Shown one piece after another: positions 22,379 to 34,100 of a stretch of 34,505 nt of DNA; position 1 is the stretch's first letter; every line of letters begins with the position of its first letter. The notes under the pieces are model-generated. The model saw only the letters and a list, made by a program, of their open reading frames with translations, was not told the DNA's origin and ran no database searches. The position numbers were made by a program, and so were the translations under genes. Source of the DNA: Ichthyophonus hoferi (taxonomy: Eukaryota; Opisthokonta; Ichthyosporea; Ichthyophonida; Ichthyophonidae); assembly GCA_002751075.1 (NCBI GenBank), contig NAOQ01000107.1, positions 13,632 through 48,136 on the forward strand. The letters are read 5' to 3'.

Positions 22379-24040
22379 ATGCATATTGAACGCCAAGTTG
22401 CATTTAGTTATTTTATCCTGTGGTTGGCCCCTAATTTCTTCTATTTCATATTGTAACTCCGACTCTTTCATTCTATTATAGGCACTCAGGATATGAGCCC
22501 CAACCTAATGGACAGGCCTTTTTAAGATTGTTAAATGCAACCTAGAGCCTTAGCTGTTTGGGTATTTGGAAGTGGGTCATTAGTCAAAGGTCCTGGATAT
22601 ATCTCTGCTTTAATTCAGAAGGAATAGATGGTTTGATGCGCTTAGGGGAAAATGTGAAAATAAATGCTATTACTACTATTTAGTTTCAGTATGCAGTTCT
22701 CTGAATTCTGAATGAGTGAGAAGTCCGAACACTGATTAACATATGTATCAACGGTGAACTAGATATTACACTAACGTTCTAGTTATTTTATATATTTAAT
22801 TAAATGCAAGGTAGTTTTGTGTGTGCTTATGAGAACTTTGTATTTTTGCTATTCATATCGCGTATGCGTGAGCGGGCCCTTTATTAGTTATAGTAGTTCA
22901 CATTTTTAGTCACATATTGTGTATTGACAAATCGGTAAATATATTGACCTATCACAATCATTGATCTACTTATTATCTGAGGTACAATTACTATAGCCAG
23001 TTACCCAGAGAGTTAGTATATGCATCTATAGAACCTCTACCACTTCCACAGAGTCTTGAGGCCAGATCAGATCAACTAGCTATTACTATCGCTGGCCTAG
23101 TAAAACCAACTATTATAAAGAAATCAATTGGATATCTTGAAGCCTGTGGACATGTCACTAGAACTACCACAGATTGTTATAATATTCAAAGAAATATTCA
23201 GTCAGCTTAATTAAAATATAAAATGTTTTTTGGGTACCCTGCTATATCATACATTATGCTGAAAATACCATTACTCTAATTAGACCTATTTTCTGGTTTA
23301 TAATTGCATCAATTTTATATGCGTTTGTTGATTATATCATACGTGATAAGTTTGATCTAGTGGTGATTGTTTTAAAATAATAATACGTTTATGTATGCCA
23401 ATTAATAAACGGGTATGACTTTATAATTTAGATGAATACATGATAATATGATATTGTAATATTTTCATCATTTTCATATTAATGACCCTTACACTCGATG
23501 CTTATTGGCTTGCTTAGGTGTAGCCTTTATTAAGGGTATATTACTGCATTTAAAACGTACTAAGCAAGTTGAGCTCTGTATTATTTTTTAGACTAAGCAG
23601 TTAATTACAATTACATATTAGATTCTATCAGTAGTGAGGCCTGCAAGACTTGACTAGAATCAATACAAGTATAGTGGAGATAATTAAATAGTATTTCCAG
23701 TTATGCCTGGATAATATTCAGGTATTGTAGTGTATACATTAATTGTGTAATAGTAATTTATTTTTATTATTAAACTGGTTAATTCATTTTGAGACCCGAT
23801 ATCACCAGAGAGCATGTTTTAGCCCGTTTTAGCGTTATTGGCCTACCTTTTATCTCACAATAACTTGTAATTTCAACACATTCCTTAGCACTTATAGACT
23901 AGCTCCAAATGAGCCATTAGGGAAAGGGACGGTGCTACAATATTAGGAAGAAAGGAAGAGAGGAAGTGTAGGAAATAGGTAGTGTAAGAAGTGAACGCGT
24001 ATAAATAACAGAGCTCAAAGAGACAAAGATATAAAGAGAA
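22379..24040. other. Gene-free spacer upstream of the CAAP1-like gene
   Basis: A+T-rich DNA with no recognisable exons. The last ~120 bases (gggaaagggacgg, gaaagaaggaagagagg, cgcgtataaataac) are purine-rich, and the sequence tataaata at about 24000 could be a TATA element for the gene that starts at 24045 or 24090. Confidence 0.5.
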
Positions 24041-24089
24041 GGGTGTGCTAAGGGATCATAATAAGGATAGTTTGTGTTTTGATGAAACG

Positions 24090-24920
24090 ATGGACGTGCC
24101 TACTACACCCGAGAAGCCTTATTGGGCCCAGCTAGGCATTGATGGTGTGCCTTTTCGCCACCCAGACTGTGAAGACATAGAAGGCGCTCTAGACTTTCTA
24201 TTTTCAGACCTACAGGAAGCTGACCTCGGCTCTCTGCCTGATGTATTGGTAGGTTTATCTTTGAATGAATTGCGTCAGTTGGCCAAGGACCAAGCCCTAC
24301 GCCTCAAGCCCGATCAGCTGCGAGCCATGTTTGAGGGTAAAGGCCTACAGGAAGTCCTGGGCATGAAAGATATCTTGACCACACCAGAGGTCTCTACATC
24401 AGGTAAAAGTTTGCTTGCGATTGAAAATGGTGTTAAGGTAATTATCTTCTCTAATACTACGGTTACTACCTCTGAAAGTGCAGCTAGCAGTGAGCTGACG
24501 GTTGGAGGAGGTGTTGCATTGACAACCAAAGATGAACAGACACCTAAGGAAGGTCAGGCGGACCTTCTACGAGAGGCCCTACTACGCCAACAAGCCATGG
24601 CATCTCTTCGTAGGGGCTCGCGAGTGGGTGTGCCCTTAGATGGAGGTAAAAGTGTTGGAAAGAACTCAAAGGAGGTGGAAGGAATGGGGAAGGCAGAAAC
24701 CAAGATGATAACAGTTACCAAGAAGGATGGGGAGGTGGTGACGGTAAGTATGAAGGTCCACATTCCACAGGCAGCTCTCAAGAGGGCCAAGGAAAGGCAA
24801 GAGGCACAACAGGCAAAGGTAAGCCTCTCATCAAATATCAGTGGGATGGACGGGATAAGAAAGAGACAGGGAAAAGGAAGCCATAGACAGGGGTGGGGAG
24901 ATAGAGTGGATGGCACCTGA
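24090..24920 (+). CDS. CAAP1: CAAP1-like protein (caspase activity and apoptosis inhibitor family)
   Basis: The conserved block SLPDVLVGLSLNELRQLAKD with RLKPDQLRAMFEG matches, as I recall it, the core of human CAAP1 (MLPDVLKNCSIEEIKKL ... ILKILEG). A later helix QADLLREALLRQQAMASLRR resembles its C-terminal LELLELEMRARAIKALMK. CAAP1 is reported to restrain caspase activation; biochemistry is sparse. The ATG at 24090 has A at -3 and G at +4 and begins MDVPTTPEKPYWAQLG; an in-frame ATG at 24045 is the alternative. Read straight through it is 276 residues (human ~361). Two GT-AG segments, 24403-24483 (81 bases) and 24819-24890 (72 bases), are both multiples of three and stop-free, so exon structure is ambiguous. 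The first encodes hydrophobic sequence unlike its surroundings and is probably an intron. The middle is Lys/Glu/Gly rich. Confidence 0.72.
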   Translation: MDVPTTPEKPYWAQLGIDGVPFRHPDCEDIEGALDFLFSDLQEADLGSLPDVLVGLSLNELRQLAKDQALRLKPDQLRAMFEGKGLQEVLGMKDILTTPEVSTSGKSLLAIENGVKVIIFSNTTVTTSESAASSELTVGGGVALTTKDEQTPKEGQADLLREALLRQQAMASLRRGSRVGVPLDGGKSVGKNSKEVEGMGKAETKMITVTKKDGEVVTVSMKVHIPQAALKRAKERQEAQQAKVSLSSNISGMDGIRKRQGKGSHRQGWGDRVDGT

Positions 24921-25745
24921 GGTATAGCCTCAATAACAGTTGTGAGGGGTATACTTTAGTACAAAAGGGATTTATCACCACGCCTTCTGCCTTTTAACTG
25001 TCCATATATGCATTTATTGTCAGTTTAACCGGGGTATAATGGATTACAGACCATTACAGGTAGAGAGCTGTACAGATAAATAGCTTTATATGTACCCATT
25101 CCCTCTTTCTTCTTAGTTCACCACTTACACACAAGCTTTAGGAGAACCTATCTACCCTTATTGACTCGCCCTTATCTAAATTTATATCTATACATTTATT
25201 AGTAGTGTGTGCCTCATAACCCAGTTTTCATTTCTTTTATAAGTTGTAAATACCAGTGCCCTCTTTATATATAGGATCATGAGCTATATGGTTAAGGTGT
25301 AGAATCATTCTCTTGCCCAATGGATATCAGCTTCTATTTATTAAGATAGCTAGGCCCCTTTGTATTGGTTCTCACACCCTGGCTAGCTCTAATCTCTAGA
25401 TCGTGCTAGTTAATTCGTGGGCAACCTGGGATCCTGGTCATGATAGTTGGTTGATATATTTAGCAATGTAACCTAGTACCTATATTTATTCCCACACATA
25501 TACATTCCTATCTTAGTTTATAATTTTATAATTTATATTTACATATGTGTGGCTGGACTTCAAACGTATACATATACCTTGCTGAATGATTAGTCATCAT
25601 GGTTGCACCTATCCTATTTTTAAGTTAATCAAATATATAATTGGCTGACATGTGTGCTAATTACATGATCCCTTCTAGCATGCTAACTAGTCTCATCCAA
25701 TCAGAGACCCCATCATGGAGAAGGTGGGTTGATAGCCTAGACCAA
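24921..25745. other. Convergent intergenic region between CAAP1-like and RPP38
   Basis: The two flanking genes point toward each other, so this ~825-base stretch should hold both 3' UTRs and poly(A) sites. I saw no perfect AATAAA in a convincing place on either strand and no coding exon. Confidence 0.5.
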
Positions 25746-27474
25746 TCAGCGAGGGGAGGATGAAGGCTGTATTTGCAGCCTTTTCAAGCGGACAGGCTGA
25801 TAGGAGGCACTACCCTGTATCCAGGGGGAGGGAGGGGTAGGCCCGATATGGGTGTGGACTGAGGCCATGATGTCACTCCAGTCAGTCCCTGCTGGGTCCT
25901 GAGAGAGACGACGTGTAACTAAGGTGATGCTATGGGCTATTTGCTGCCTCATATGATTAGATGGACCTCCCCTTACCTTGGTAATGCCCACAGCCAAGGT
26001 GTGATTTAGTCCCTTGGTATCAGCCAATAGGGAGGCTAGGCCAGTGACGGCCCAGAAGGGAACACCTGCACGCTGACATTGTGTTGGTAGATGTTGTACC
26101 TACCTTGCCTGTTAATACTCCACCCCCCCACCAACCCCACTCCCTCATGGAAGGTGTCATAGACTACCTACCAGAGGCGATGTCTTGGTACTTTTGCATA
26201 CTAGTAATAGCTGCAAGGCTCCCTTCTCTAGGGCCCTAGTCACTGCGTTCACACCTACCGTCAGCTTGCCTTTGACGGCTGTCTCGCCAGTAGGCTCCAT
26301 ATACCTGAACGGTTCCCCATCAGCCCCTCTCTCCTCTTTACTTTCTTCTCCAATTCCCCCCTTCCCTCCCTACCAACCTTTGGAGGGTTTCTAACACCAT
26401 TTGGCTATCCGCATCATCCAATTGGGGCCTGAATGGAGGAGGAAAGGATTAGAAGTGCATGCAACCAACAGACAGGGTCCTAGTAGCTTGGATACACAAC
26501 CAATAAATGGCTTGCGATAAATATTTAAAATACTACTAATCAATCAGCATGTCTATGTGGGTCTCCTGGTAGGCTTTAATCGCAGAGGTATTACTATTTA
26601 GTAATATAGATTCATATAGAGATGTGTAGGATGGTGGTGTATGGTAGGGTGGCAGCAATACAATACTACACAGGGGAGAGAGCATATCTGCGGTCTTTTA
26701 TAACATCCTAGAGTACCGTATATAGTAGTGTAATGTAATATAGAGGTAGTGTGGCGTAATATAGCATAGTACAGTATACTATAGTAGTGTAGTATAGTGT
26801 GTAGTGGTGCAGTGTAATATAGCATAGTACAGCAGATTGTAGTAGTAGAGTGTAGTGTAGTGTGTAGTAGTGCAGTGTAATATAGCATAGTACAGTATAC
26901 TATAGTAGTGTAGTGTAGTGTGTAATATGCAGTGCAATACAGTATAGTACAGTATATTATAATACAGTATAATATAGTAGTGTGGTGTAGTGTGTAGTAG
27001 TGCAGTATAATATAGTAGTGTAGTGTAGTAGTATTGTATAGTACAGTATATTATAATAGAGTACACTTAGTATAATCTACTTTAGTATTGTAAAGTATAG
27101 TAGTATATTTTAATACAGTATAGCACAAGTATATTATAGTACAGTATGCTATGGTAATGTAGTATAATCTAGTATAGTGTCTCATGCCACTATAGGATAG
27201 GTAATACCTTATAATAATACTGAGGGATCTACTGAGGGTGTAAAATAAAAAAAGCATTAGTTTGTTTACGATGAAAGGAAGGAGGTGAGTATTATTGACC
27301 TATAGGAGGTAAACAATAAACGCTACGGGGAGAGGGTAGCACGGCACTAATAGGAATCAACATGACTCACCATTTAATCAAATAGGGCGAGTCGAACACC
27401 AACTTAAAGGTGGCTTGTTGCTTACGGACAGTGCTTTTGGCCTGTTTACCACTAGTAACGCCCTTGGTAGTCAT
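25746..27474 (-). CDS. RPP38: RPP38, RNase P/MRP protein subunit p38 (L7Ae/eL8 family), complete
   Basis: RPP38 binds K-turn RNA in RNase P (tRNA 5' maturation) and RNase MRP (rRNA processing) in the nucleus. Minus-strand exons: 27474-27371, 26428-26378, 26304-26172, 26099-25977, 25898-25746. The product is 187 residues and every phase closes. N-terminal FKLVFDSPYLIKW corresponds to the human RPP38 segment ending NNPYIIRW, and QMVLETLQR to FILQTLEDR. The L7Ae core reads GVNAVTRALEKGALQLLLVC KS (human GVNEVTRALERRELLLVLVC KS), then VPFWAVTGLASLLADTKGLN. The C-terminus SYQPVRLKRLQIQP matches LQPLKIKKLIPNP. Human is 283 residues; the Lys-rich linker between the N-terminus and the L7Ae domain is missing here. 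The last intron (25899-25976, 78 bases) is stop-free and a multiple of three, so retention would insert 26 residues. Intron 1 (~940 bases) holds a repeat array. Confidence 0.92.
26700..27190. repeat. ~63-bp intronic repeat array (tagtgtagtg / catagtacagtat)
   Basis: Irregular units share agtgtaatatagcatagtac and tactatagtagtgtag; the clearest copies start at about 26812 and 26875. The array lies inside RPP38 intron 1. Long minus-strand frames rich in Leu-Tyr-Tyr-Thr-His are repeat artefacts. Confidence 0.85.
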
Positions 27475-28109
27475 AGTCACGCCCTTGTAAACTAGTCTTC
27501 CTCTTACAGTGTGCTAAGTAAGAGTAGTACGAGTTTTAAGAAGCTTACTAAATGTTTATAAGCAGGATGGGACGGGATATTCTAGAATATTAACGAATGA
27601 CAACAAATATGAATCAGAATATCCTCCAATATAATGGTTTCCCCACCAACCATTTTAAAATTGGCAGGATATCGCATGATGGCAGCTTTGGTACAGCTCC
27701 ATTACAAGCCAACATTCCTTTGTGCTACCGTTACGGGTTATATACACCTATATACTATATATTATATACTACATACTATATACTATATATTATCCTATAT
27801 ATATTTACACAGTATCCACTAGTCGCTACCTACAACCCCAATAGCGATACACTGTATGCATAGTGTTCCTCAGTAACTATAATATGGGGTCTTCTTGTGC
27901 AGTCCTATGGGCTGGTGTTGACGCCAATAACTGGGCCACGGTGGGCCAACCAAAGCTGTACGTGGGTGTATGATGGGTATACATGTAGGGAAAAGAAGAA
28001 ATTTTATAGAGATGTGCATGTATGCATTTTTATATTGGGAGAGGGAGAGGGAGAAAGAGGATGAGGCCCTCTGGGGGAGAAATGGGTGGTGGGCTACAGG
28101 CACTAACCT
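27475..28109. promoter_or_regulatory. Head-to-head RPP38/THOC2 intergenic region (candidate bidirectional promoter)
   Basis: About 630 bases separate the RPP38 start codon (minus) from the first assigned THOC2 exon (plus). It carries a tatata(c/t)act microsatellite at about 27740-27800 and a GA-rich run at 28038-28062, with no TATA at a sensible place. An untranslated or short first exon of THOC2 may lie here. An in-frame candidate at about 27885-27950 (DANNWATVGQP, reminiscent of the KNWEKSGR of human THOC2) does not splice in phase to 28121. Confidence 0.45.
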
Positions 28110-31100
28110 ATGCTTCATAGCACTGAGACCCTTTCTACTTTCCTATCCGGTGAAAAAGACCAAAAGGCTCTCTCTGCCGCCCTCTATATCAGTGCCCAGC
28201 TTGTTGCTAAAGGAGAATTGGAACCAATCGTCCTGGTCGATAGTCTAGAGAAGGCAGGATTGGTAGGTGACCCCACCTACCCCACTCCTTTCTTACTTAA
28301 GGTTACACCTGCTCCTTTCCACCTCTAGACCATAAAGGCAACCACACTGCCTGAGGAGGGAACAATCCCATGATGTGTATGTTTGCAGCACATCCTTGCA
28401 CTTTATTTAATACAATTTTTCTGACCTATAAGTTTGATAGATTCTCGAGCACCATATACCATACCATCACCCATAGTACAACACACTCCAGCTCTGCAAC
28501 ATACCAATATACACTACCATACCCCCCTAGACAACCCTATTATACACACCAGCCATATTACTTGACCACTAATGATTATTGGCCAATAGTATTAGAGAGG
28601 CCTCCCTGAGGTTATGTGTGCTACCCTTCCTTCATTTCCACATCTTCCCCCAATTCCGTTTTATTCCCTGCACACCTCTCCCCCCCTATCTTATTCAGAC
28701 CCTTTATTACGCCATATATGGACTGCGTGGTGATAAGGTTAATGCTGAGGCCATTTCTTATTGGCTGTAATGCCAAGATATACCTGGCCATATATGGGTT
28801 TCCAGCTGTACCAATAGGCGATTGTTATCAAACGACTAGATTGTTGCTAGGGAGACTGGCATGTACAGGACAGTCTTACAGATAGTGGCTGACCTGTCGC
28901 CAATAATCTTGCAGGGCTTGGACAACATGGAGGCAGCCCGGGAGGTGTGCATGGATGTCCTTAGCTTATTGGGTATGTATCCTTAGTGCTGATTGGTTCG
29001 CATGATGGAGGTTTCATAGCTGTACCACTTACATGTATGTACTTGACCAGAATTGGAATCAGAGGCTAGCAACCAGAGATGTGTTGAAGACCTCTCCCGC
29101 CAATTAATGGTAAGCTGTATTATGAGTGCAAGAGGGGAAGGCGGTAGATAACACATGACACTATATATAGATAGAGGCGGGTAGGTAGGGTGTACTACTA
29201 TATATAGTAGGGAAGTAGGGTTTACCTCTATATATAGTAGGTAGATAGGGTATACTACTATATATAGTGGGTAGGTAGGGTATACTGCTATATATAGTAG
29301 GTAGGTAGGGTGTACTACCATATATAGTAGGTAGTTAGTGTGTACTAATATAGTAGGTAGGTCCGCAAGATCCTCCCGATGGAGCCCTCCCTACGTATTC
29401 TTGACGTGAACCTCCTGGGACCCCTCATGATAGAGGGGAGTGATAGTAAGGCCAACAGGCCCACTGTAGCCTATGACTATGGCAAGGCTGTGTTGCGGGC
29501 CAGGACTGTTCTACAGTAAGTGACACTGGCTGGGGCTTTACCTGTCATAGGTCTGGGACTAACCCTAGCTCTAGGTACAAACAGAACAAATACAACCTGC
29601 TAAGAGAGCAGTCTGAGGGCTATGCCAAGTTAACCGTGTTGCTGTCTCAGGAGTCATCGGGGGGTGATATCCAGGGCACTGTGAATGCCATCGTAGCACT
29701 GATTGGTAGGTGGGCAGGCCACACGGATACATAGGGAAGGATATAGATTGTGGGTGTACTGGGTGGCTGTTGGTTTGTTCCTCTCTTTGGAAGTGTGTCT
29801 GCCAGGTATATGTTAAAGTGAATGGTTGCGTAGCAACCAGGTCGAGGGAAGGGGGAAGATAAGCTGACCATATGATTGATGGCGTGCTACAGGGCACTTC
29901 GAGCTGGATCCTATACGAGTAATGGATATTACGATGGACCTGGCTGAGGCCAAACTAAGGTGAGGCTGTGGGTTGTGGAGTGGGGGTAAGGTACACAGAC
30001 AATATAGGCAACATATGGCTAGGGCATGCACTACAGAAGGTGTACTGACCATCAGATGTCAAGCCACAGTGAGCTAGGCAGCAGGGATGAGTCAAAAATG
30101 GAGGTGCAACAGCACATTCTACGTCATAGTCAGAAACGATTGGCCTTCTATGTGGGCATCTTGCAGGAGATGAAGCCCCGCAAGGGAGCCGTTACTCGCC
30201 TATTGCAGTTTAAGTTGATCCACCTGCAGGTAGGCCCAGGTTCATTCCCCCATATCCACAAGACGTTGCTGCCATAGTAGGCTAATACAGGTTGCTGGGG
30301 TGGGGTAGGCTGCTGGGTCCCCTATACCCCAGGCATTCTTTCGTGTGGCCGCTGCGCTGATCGGTGTAAAATTGGTGGACTTGACGGATCTCCTGAAACA
30401 TGTACGTCATGTAGTCATGATAATGGGCCAGTCAGGGGTAAGGGCGGGGCTGACACTATAGGGCCACAGCTTCAACCATCCATCACTGAGATGATTGCAG
30501 GGGACAAGGCCATGCGGGAGGATGCAGCTGCAACTGCTAGTCGCATCCAGAGAGTGGGCCAGGTAGAGGACTACACCCTGTGGTTATTGGCTGGGCCTCT
30601 ATATAGTATGGTAAAGGGCTGATGATTGGTGGGCTTATAGATGAGGAAAGATGTAGAGGACAAGAGAAGCATTGAGGAATACAAGAGGGACATCAAGGAG
30701 GAGTATGAGATCCGTCTTAGAGCTCAAGAGGTGAGGAGAGGCGGTTATATGAATCTGTTACCTTATATATACCCTGCATAAGTTAGCCACTACTGAGAGG
30801 GCCAGTTGGGCCAATTGCTAATTGACTGGATGGACCCTTCCCTCAGGAAGCCTTGGGCCACAATCAGAAAGTCCAGCTGGGATTGGCTCTCTTGGAGCAA
30901 AACAATTGGATGGCAGCCAAGGAGCTGCTAGCACGCATGCCACAGTGGACCCTGGTGGCCTACCCTCCCTGTGCCCGTGGCCTGTGTGGTCTGCTACATG
31001 CAGTCATAGAGCCTGTATACAGGTGGGTTGTGGGCCACAGGGGGTCAGGTGGGATAAGTGCCGCAGGCAGCTAATCGTATAGCCACTAATGCAGGGCCCT

Positions 31101-34100
31101 TCTCAAGGATCGGCCTAGTGTTCCAGCCGACATTGTTACCAGGCTGGGTATGTCATGTGGTGTGCGATTGGCAGGGCACTGCACTGTCCCACTACATGGC
31201 TGGCTAATATATCACGGGGGAATGCACAGGTGACCTCAGAGAACTGGATAGTAGTAAAGGCGTGGTAGTGGCAGAGAGGTTGCCTGATTTAATAGAGTGG
31301 TGAGTGACTGAGACCATGGTATTATCTCTAGGAGAGTAGGGTTGGTTGTGGTCAATGGCCATGTAGACTATTATATATTAGCAGCCTTCTTTCTTTGTGC
31401 CACCTCCATATGATGGTGACTAGCATCTGGCCCTGTATTACCCAGCACTGTTCTTTATGCACATGCACAATGTACCTGCAGGTACAACCTTGATGATTGC
31501 CACAGTGATGGTACACTGCCAATGGTAACAGATTCACGATGGAAGACATCCCCATTCTAACCCCACATATTGTACAGTGCTATGGATATGGCTCAGGAGT
31601 TGGGAGCATACATGTCAGTGGATCCCGTGTTAATGGCCAAGATGGCCCGCTTAGGCCGAGAAATGGTCAGAGACCCAGCCTTGAGGCCCTGCTATGTGGA
31701 TGTGGTGTCAGGCACCTTGCTGCCCTCCCTGGTGCTGCTTAGATGCAACCCCAATATGGTGGAGGAGATATGGGAGTCTATTAGGGTCCTGCCCTGGCTG
31801 AACAGGTAACTAGTGCCTTGCATGCAAAGGAGTGCCTGCACAACCCTGGCCTAATATTGGAGGGTAACCCTAGGTTTGAGCTGTATTCCGTGTGGAAAAA
31901 CTACGCATACGAGGAACCCAATGCCAAGAAGGAAGGCACCGTATGGACCACTGCCGTTAACGCTGCAGCCTTAGTGCACCCTCTACTACCCGTGGAGAGA
32001 GCCATGGCTTGCTTTATTACCAGCAACAGTTTCAAGTATGTTTACAGTTTTTATTTAGCGTCCTTCCCTCTCACCCCCCAAGCCCCTGCCTTTTCTGCAT
32101 GATGGGAGGGGAATGCAGGGTAGACAGCTCATACGGTGATCTACAGGCGGTTTACTAGTGAGGATGTCAGGGTTCATGCTCGCTTCCTGGGTAAACTGAC
32201 CCACAGCAATCCAGGAGTGGTGTTTGATTACCTGTGCCATATGATCTCAGTGAGTACGGAGGGAGTGGGAGGGTGGGACCATCTGACAGGTGACAGGTGC
32301 TAACAGACCACCCTGCAGAACTTTGACAACTGGATCCAGACTGTGGTTGATTCATTCCGCCTATTGACTAACATGGCCAAGGATGTCTTTATATGTATGT
32401 GTCTGTGTAGTGCTGTGGGCCTTGGTGTTACAGGTGCCCTGTCTCCCACCTAACCCTTTCCTGGGTGCAGTTTGTCTATCCGAGGCTCTCCCCAGATTTA
32501 AGGATGGCATGTTGAAAAGTAAGCATGAAGAGATTTGATTGGCGGGCCCGGTGGGGGTTGCGTACTATTGGCTAACCTCCTCTTCTCAGATCTGGCTCAA
32601 TTGGCTGGTGCCTTTTACAGACGCTATCCGTCGGTCCAGGCCACAGGGTTATTATCAGTAAGTGAGGGAGGATAGTAGAGGGTGATTGGATTCGGTAGAT
32701 TGATTTGATTAGTGGCCATTTAGCTGGTATATTTCATTGGTTGGCTAATGATTATGCTATATATAATATTTTCAGCCAGGTGTGGGGTCAGGGATGTTGT
32801 TTTAATCTCTTCACTTTGCTTGTGGTCCAGTTGGCTAGTCCTAGCATGTGACAGGGTCCTTGTTATGTTGTGCTTTGTACTATAGGCTGTGGGCCCTGCC
32901 CCTGCTGGAGAGGCTGGGACGGGGTTCAAAGAGGGGAGGGGAGGATCATAGAAAGCATGTAGACATATGATTGACCAAGGATCATGGGGTGGGTAGCACG
33001 TGTGCATCAATGTCCGTGCAGGGCGATTAGATGAACTAGTCGTACTACGGGAGATGGTTCGTATGATGGCCGGGGTAGATGTCAGTGAGGAGGTCAGTGA
33101 CGTCACCCTCAAGTCTATGGGAGGATCTCGTTTACTCCGCTATCTGGTGAGTGGGGGTAAATGAGGCTTAACCAATTAGGCTGTAGGGTAGGGTAGTGGA
33201 CTGACTGGTGACTGGTGGGCGGGTAGGTATCACATGTATCTTCCAATCAGAATTTAGACAAGTCTATAGCCCGCCTACAGGAGGAGCTGGCCCCCATGGC
33301 GGTGCCTGCCCTCATTACATTGTCACAGAAGAAAAACAGCGTGGTGTTTGAGGGGAATGCATTTGATGCAAAGGACGTGGGCACTTGCAGTAAAACATAT
33401 GACGAGGTAGGTTCTCTAGCTGGGGTCCTTTTCTGCAGGGGAATAGGGCTATTCCACAGCACTCTCACCTGCCCTGTAGTCTTTAGTCTCTAGTATGCAT
33501 GACTTGCTAACCGTGCCCTTGGGGACAGTGCCATGCCGCCTTCATCCAGTTGGCGGAGTTCCTTCAATTACATGTGAACCATGAGGTGTACAGCACCATG
33601 GTGCCTGATGTCCTCACGGTAGGTGCTGGGGTCCCAATGAGGGGCAGTTTGCCCTAAGGGGGCTATGTACTGGTATGCTAGAATCTGGTTAGTATTACTA
33701 GTGTTCTCGATGGTAGACAAGGACTGGCTTTAGGCCTAGGGGTGGAGTGGTAGGTTCCTGCAGAAGGGACATGACACGACTAGTGCACCCTGTAAGATAC
33801 CTTACCCTATAGTATATAGTATATAGTATACCTTACCCTGTGGTATATAGTATATAGTATACCTTGCCCTGTGGTATATAGTATATAGTATACCTTACCC
33901 TGAAGTATAACGAAATGGGTTTTGCGTAGTTGTTGGAGGACTACGGCTTACAGGAAGATTCCGCCTTCCATCTCAACCGACCAATATATGCCCGTAAAAT
34001 AAAGGTAGGTATCTATTCTACCAATGGGGGGATGACAAAGAGGAATGTATGCTGACAGTTGACCAATGACCGCCATGTAGGAGAGGGGGTTAGTGCTGTC

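Noticed and set aside
24748-24770. Strong gtaagt donor and cacag acceptor inside the CAAP1-like coding region
   Set aside because: They would define a ~33-base intron, too short for spliceosomal removal, and the frame is uninterrupted and lysine/valine rich like its surroundings.
24554-24916. 120-codon minus-strand frame opposite the CAAP1-like gene
   Set aside because: Antisense shadow of the coding strand, which carries the recognised CAAP1-like motifs.
26185-26394. Plus-strand frames opposite RPP38 exons 2 and 3
   Set aside because: They are the antisense of well-supported RPP38 coding exons whose splice phases all close.
27597-27863. 88-codon plus frame between RPP38 and THOC2
   Set aside because: Its second half is a tatatact microsatellite, no homology is recognised, and it lies in the promoter-sized gap. 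Probably fortuitous.
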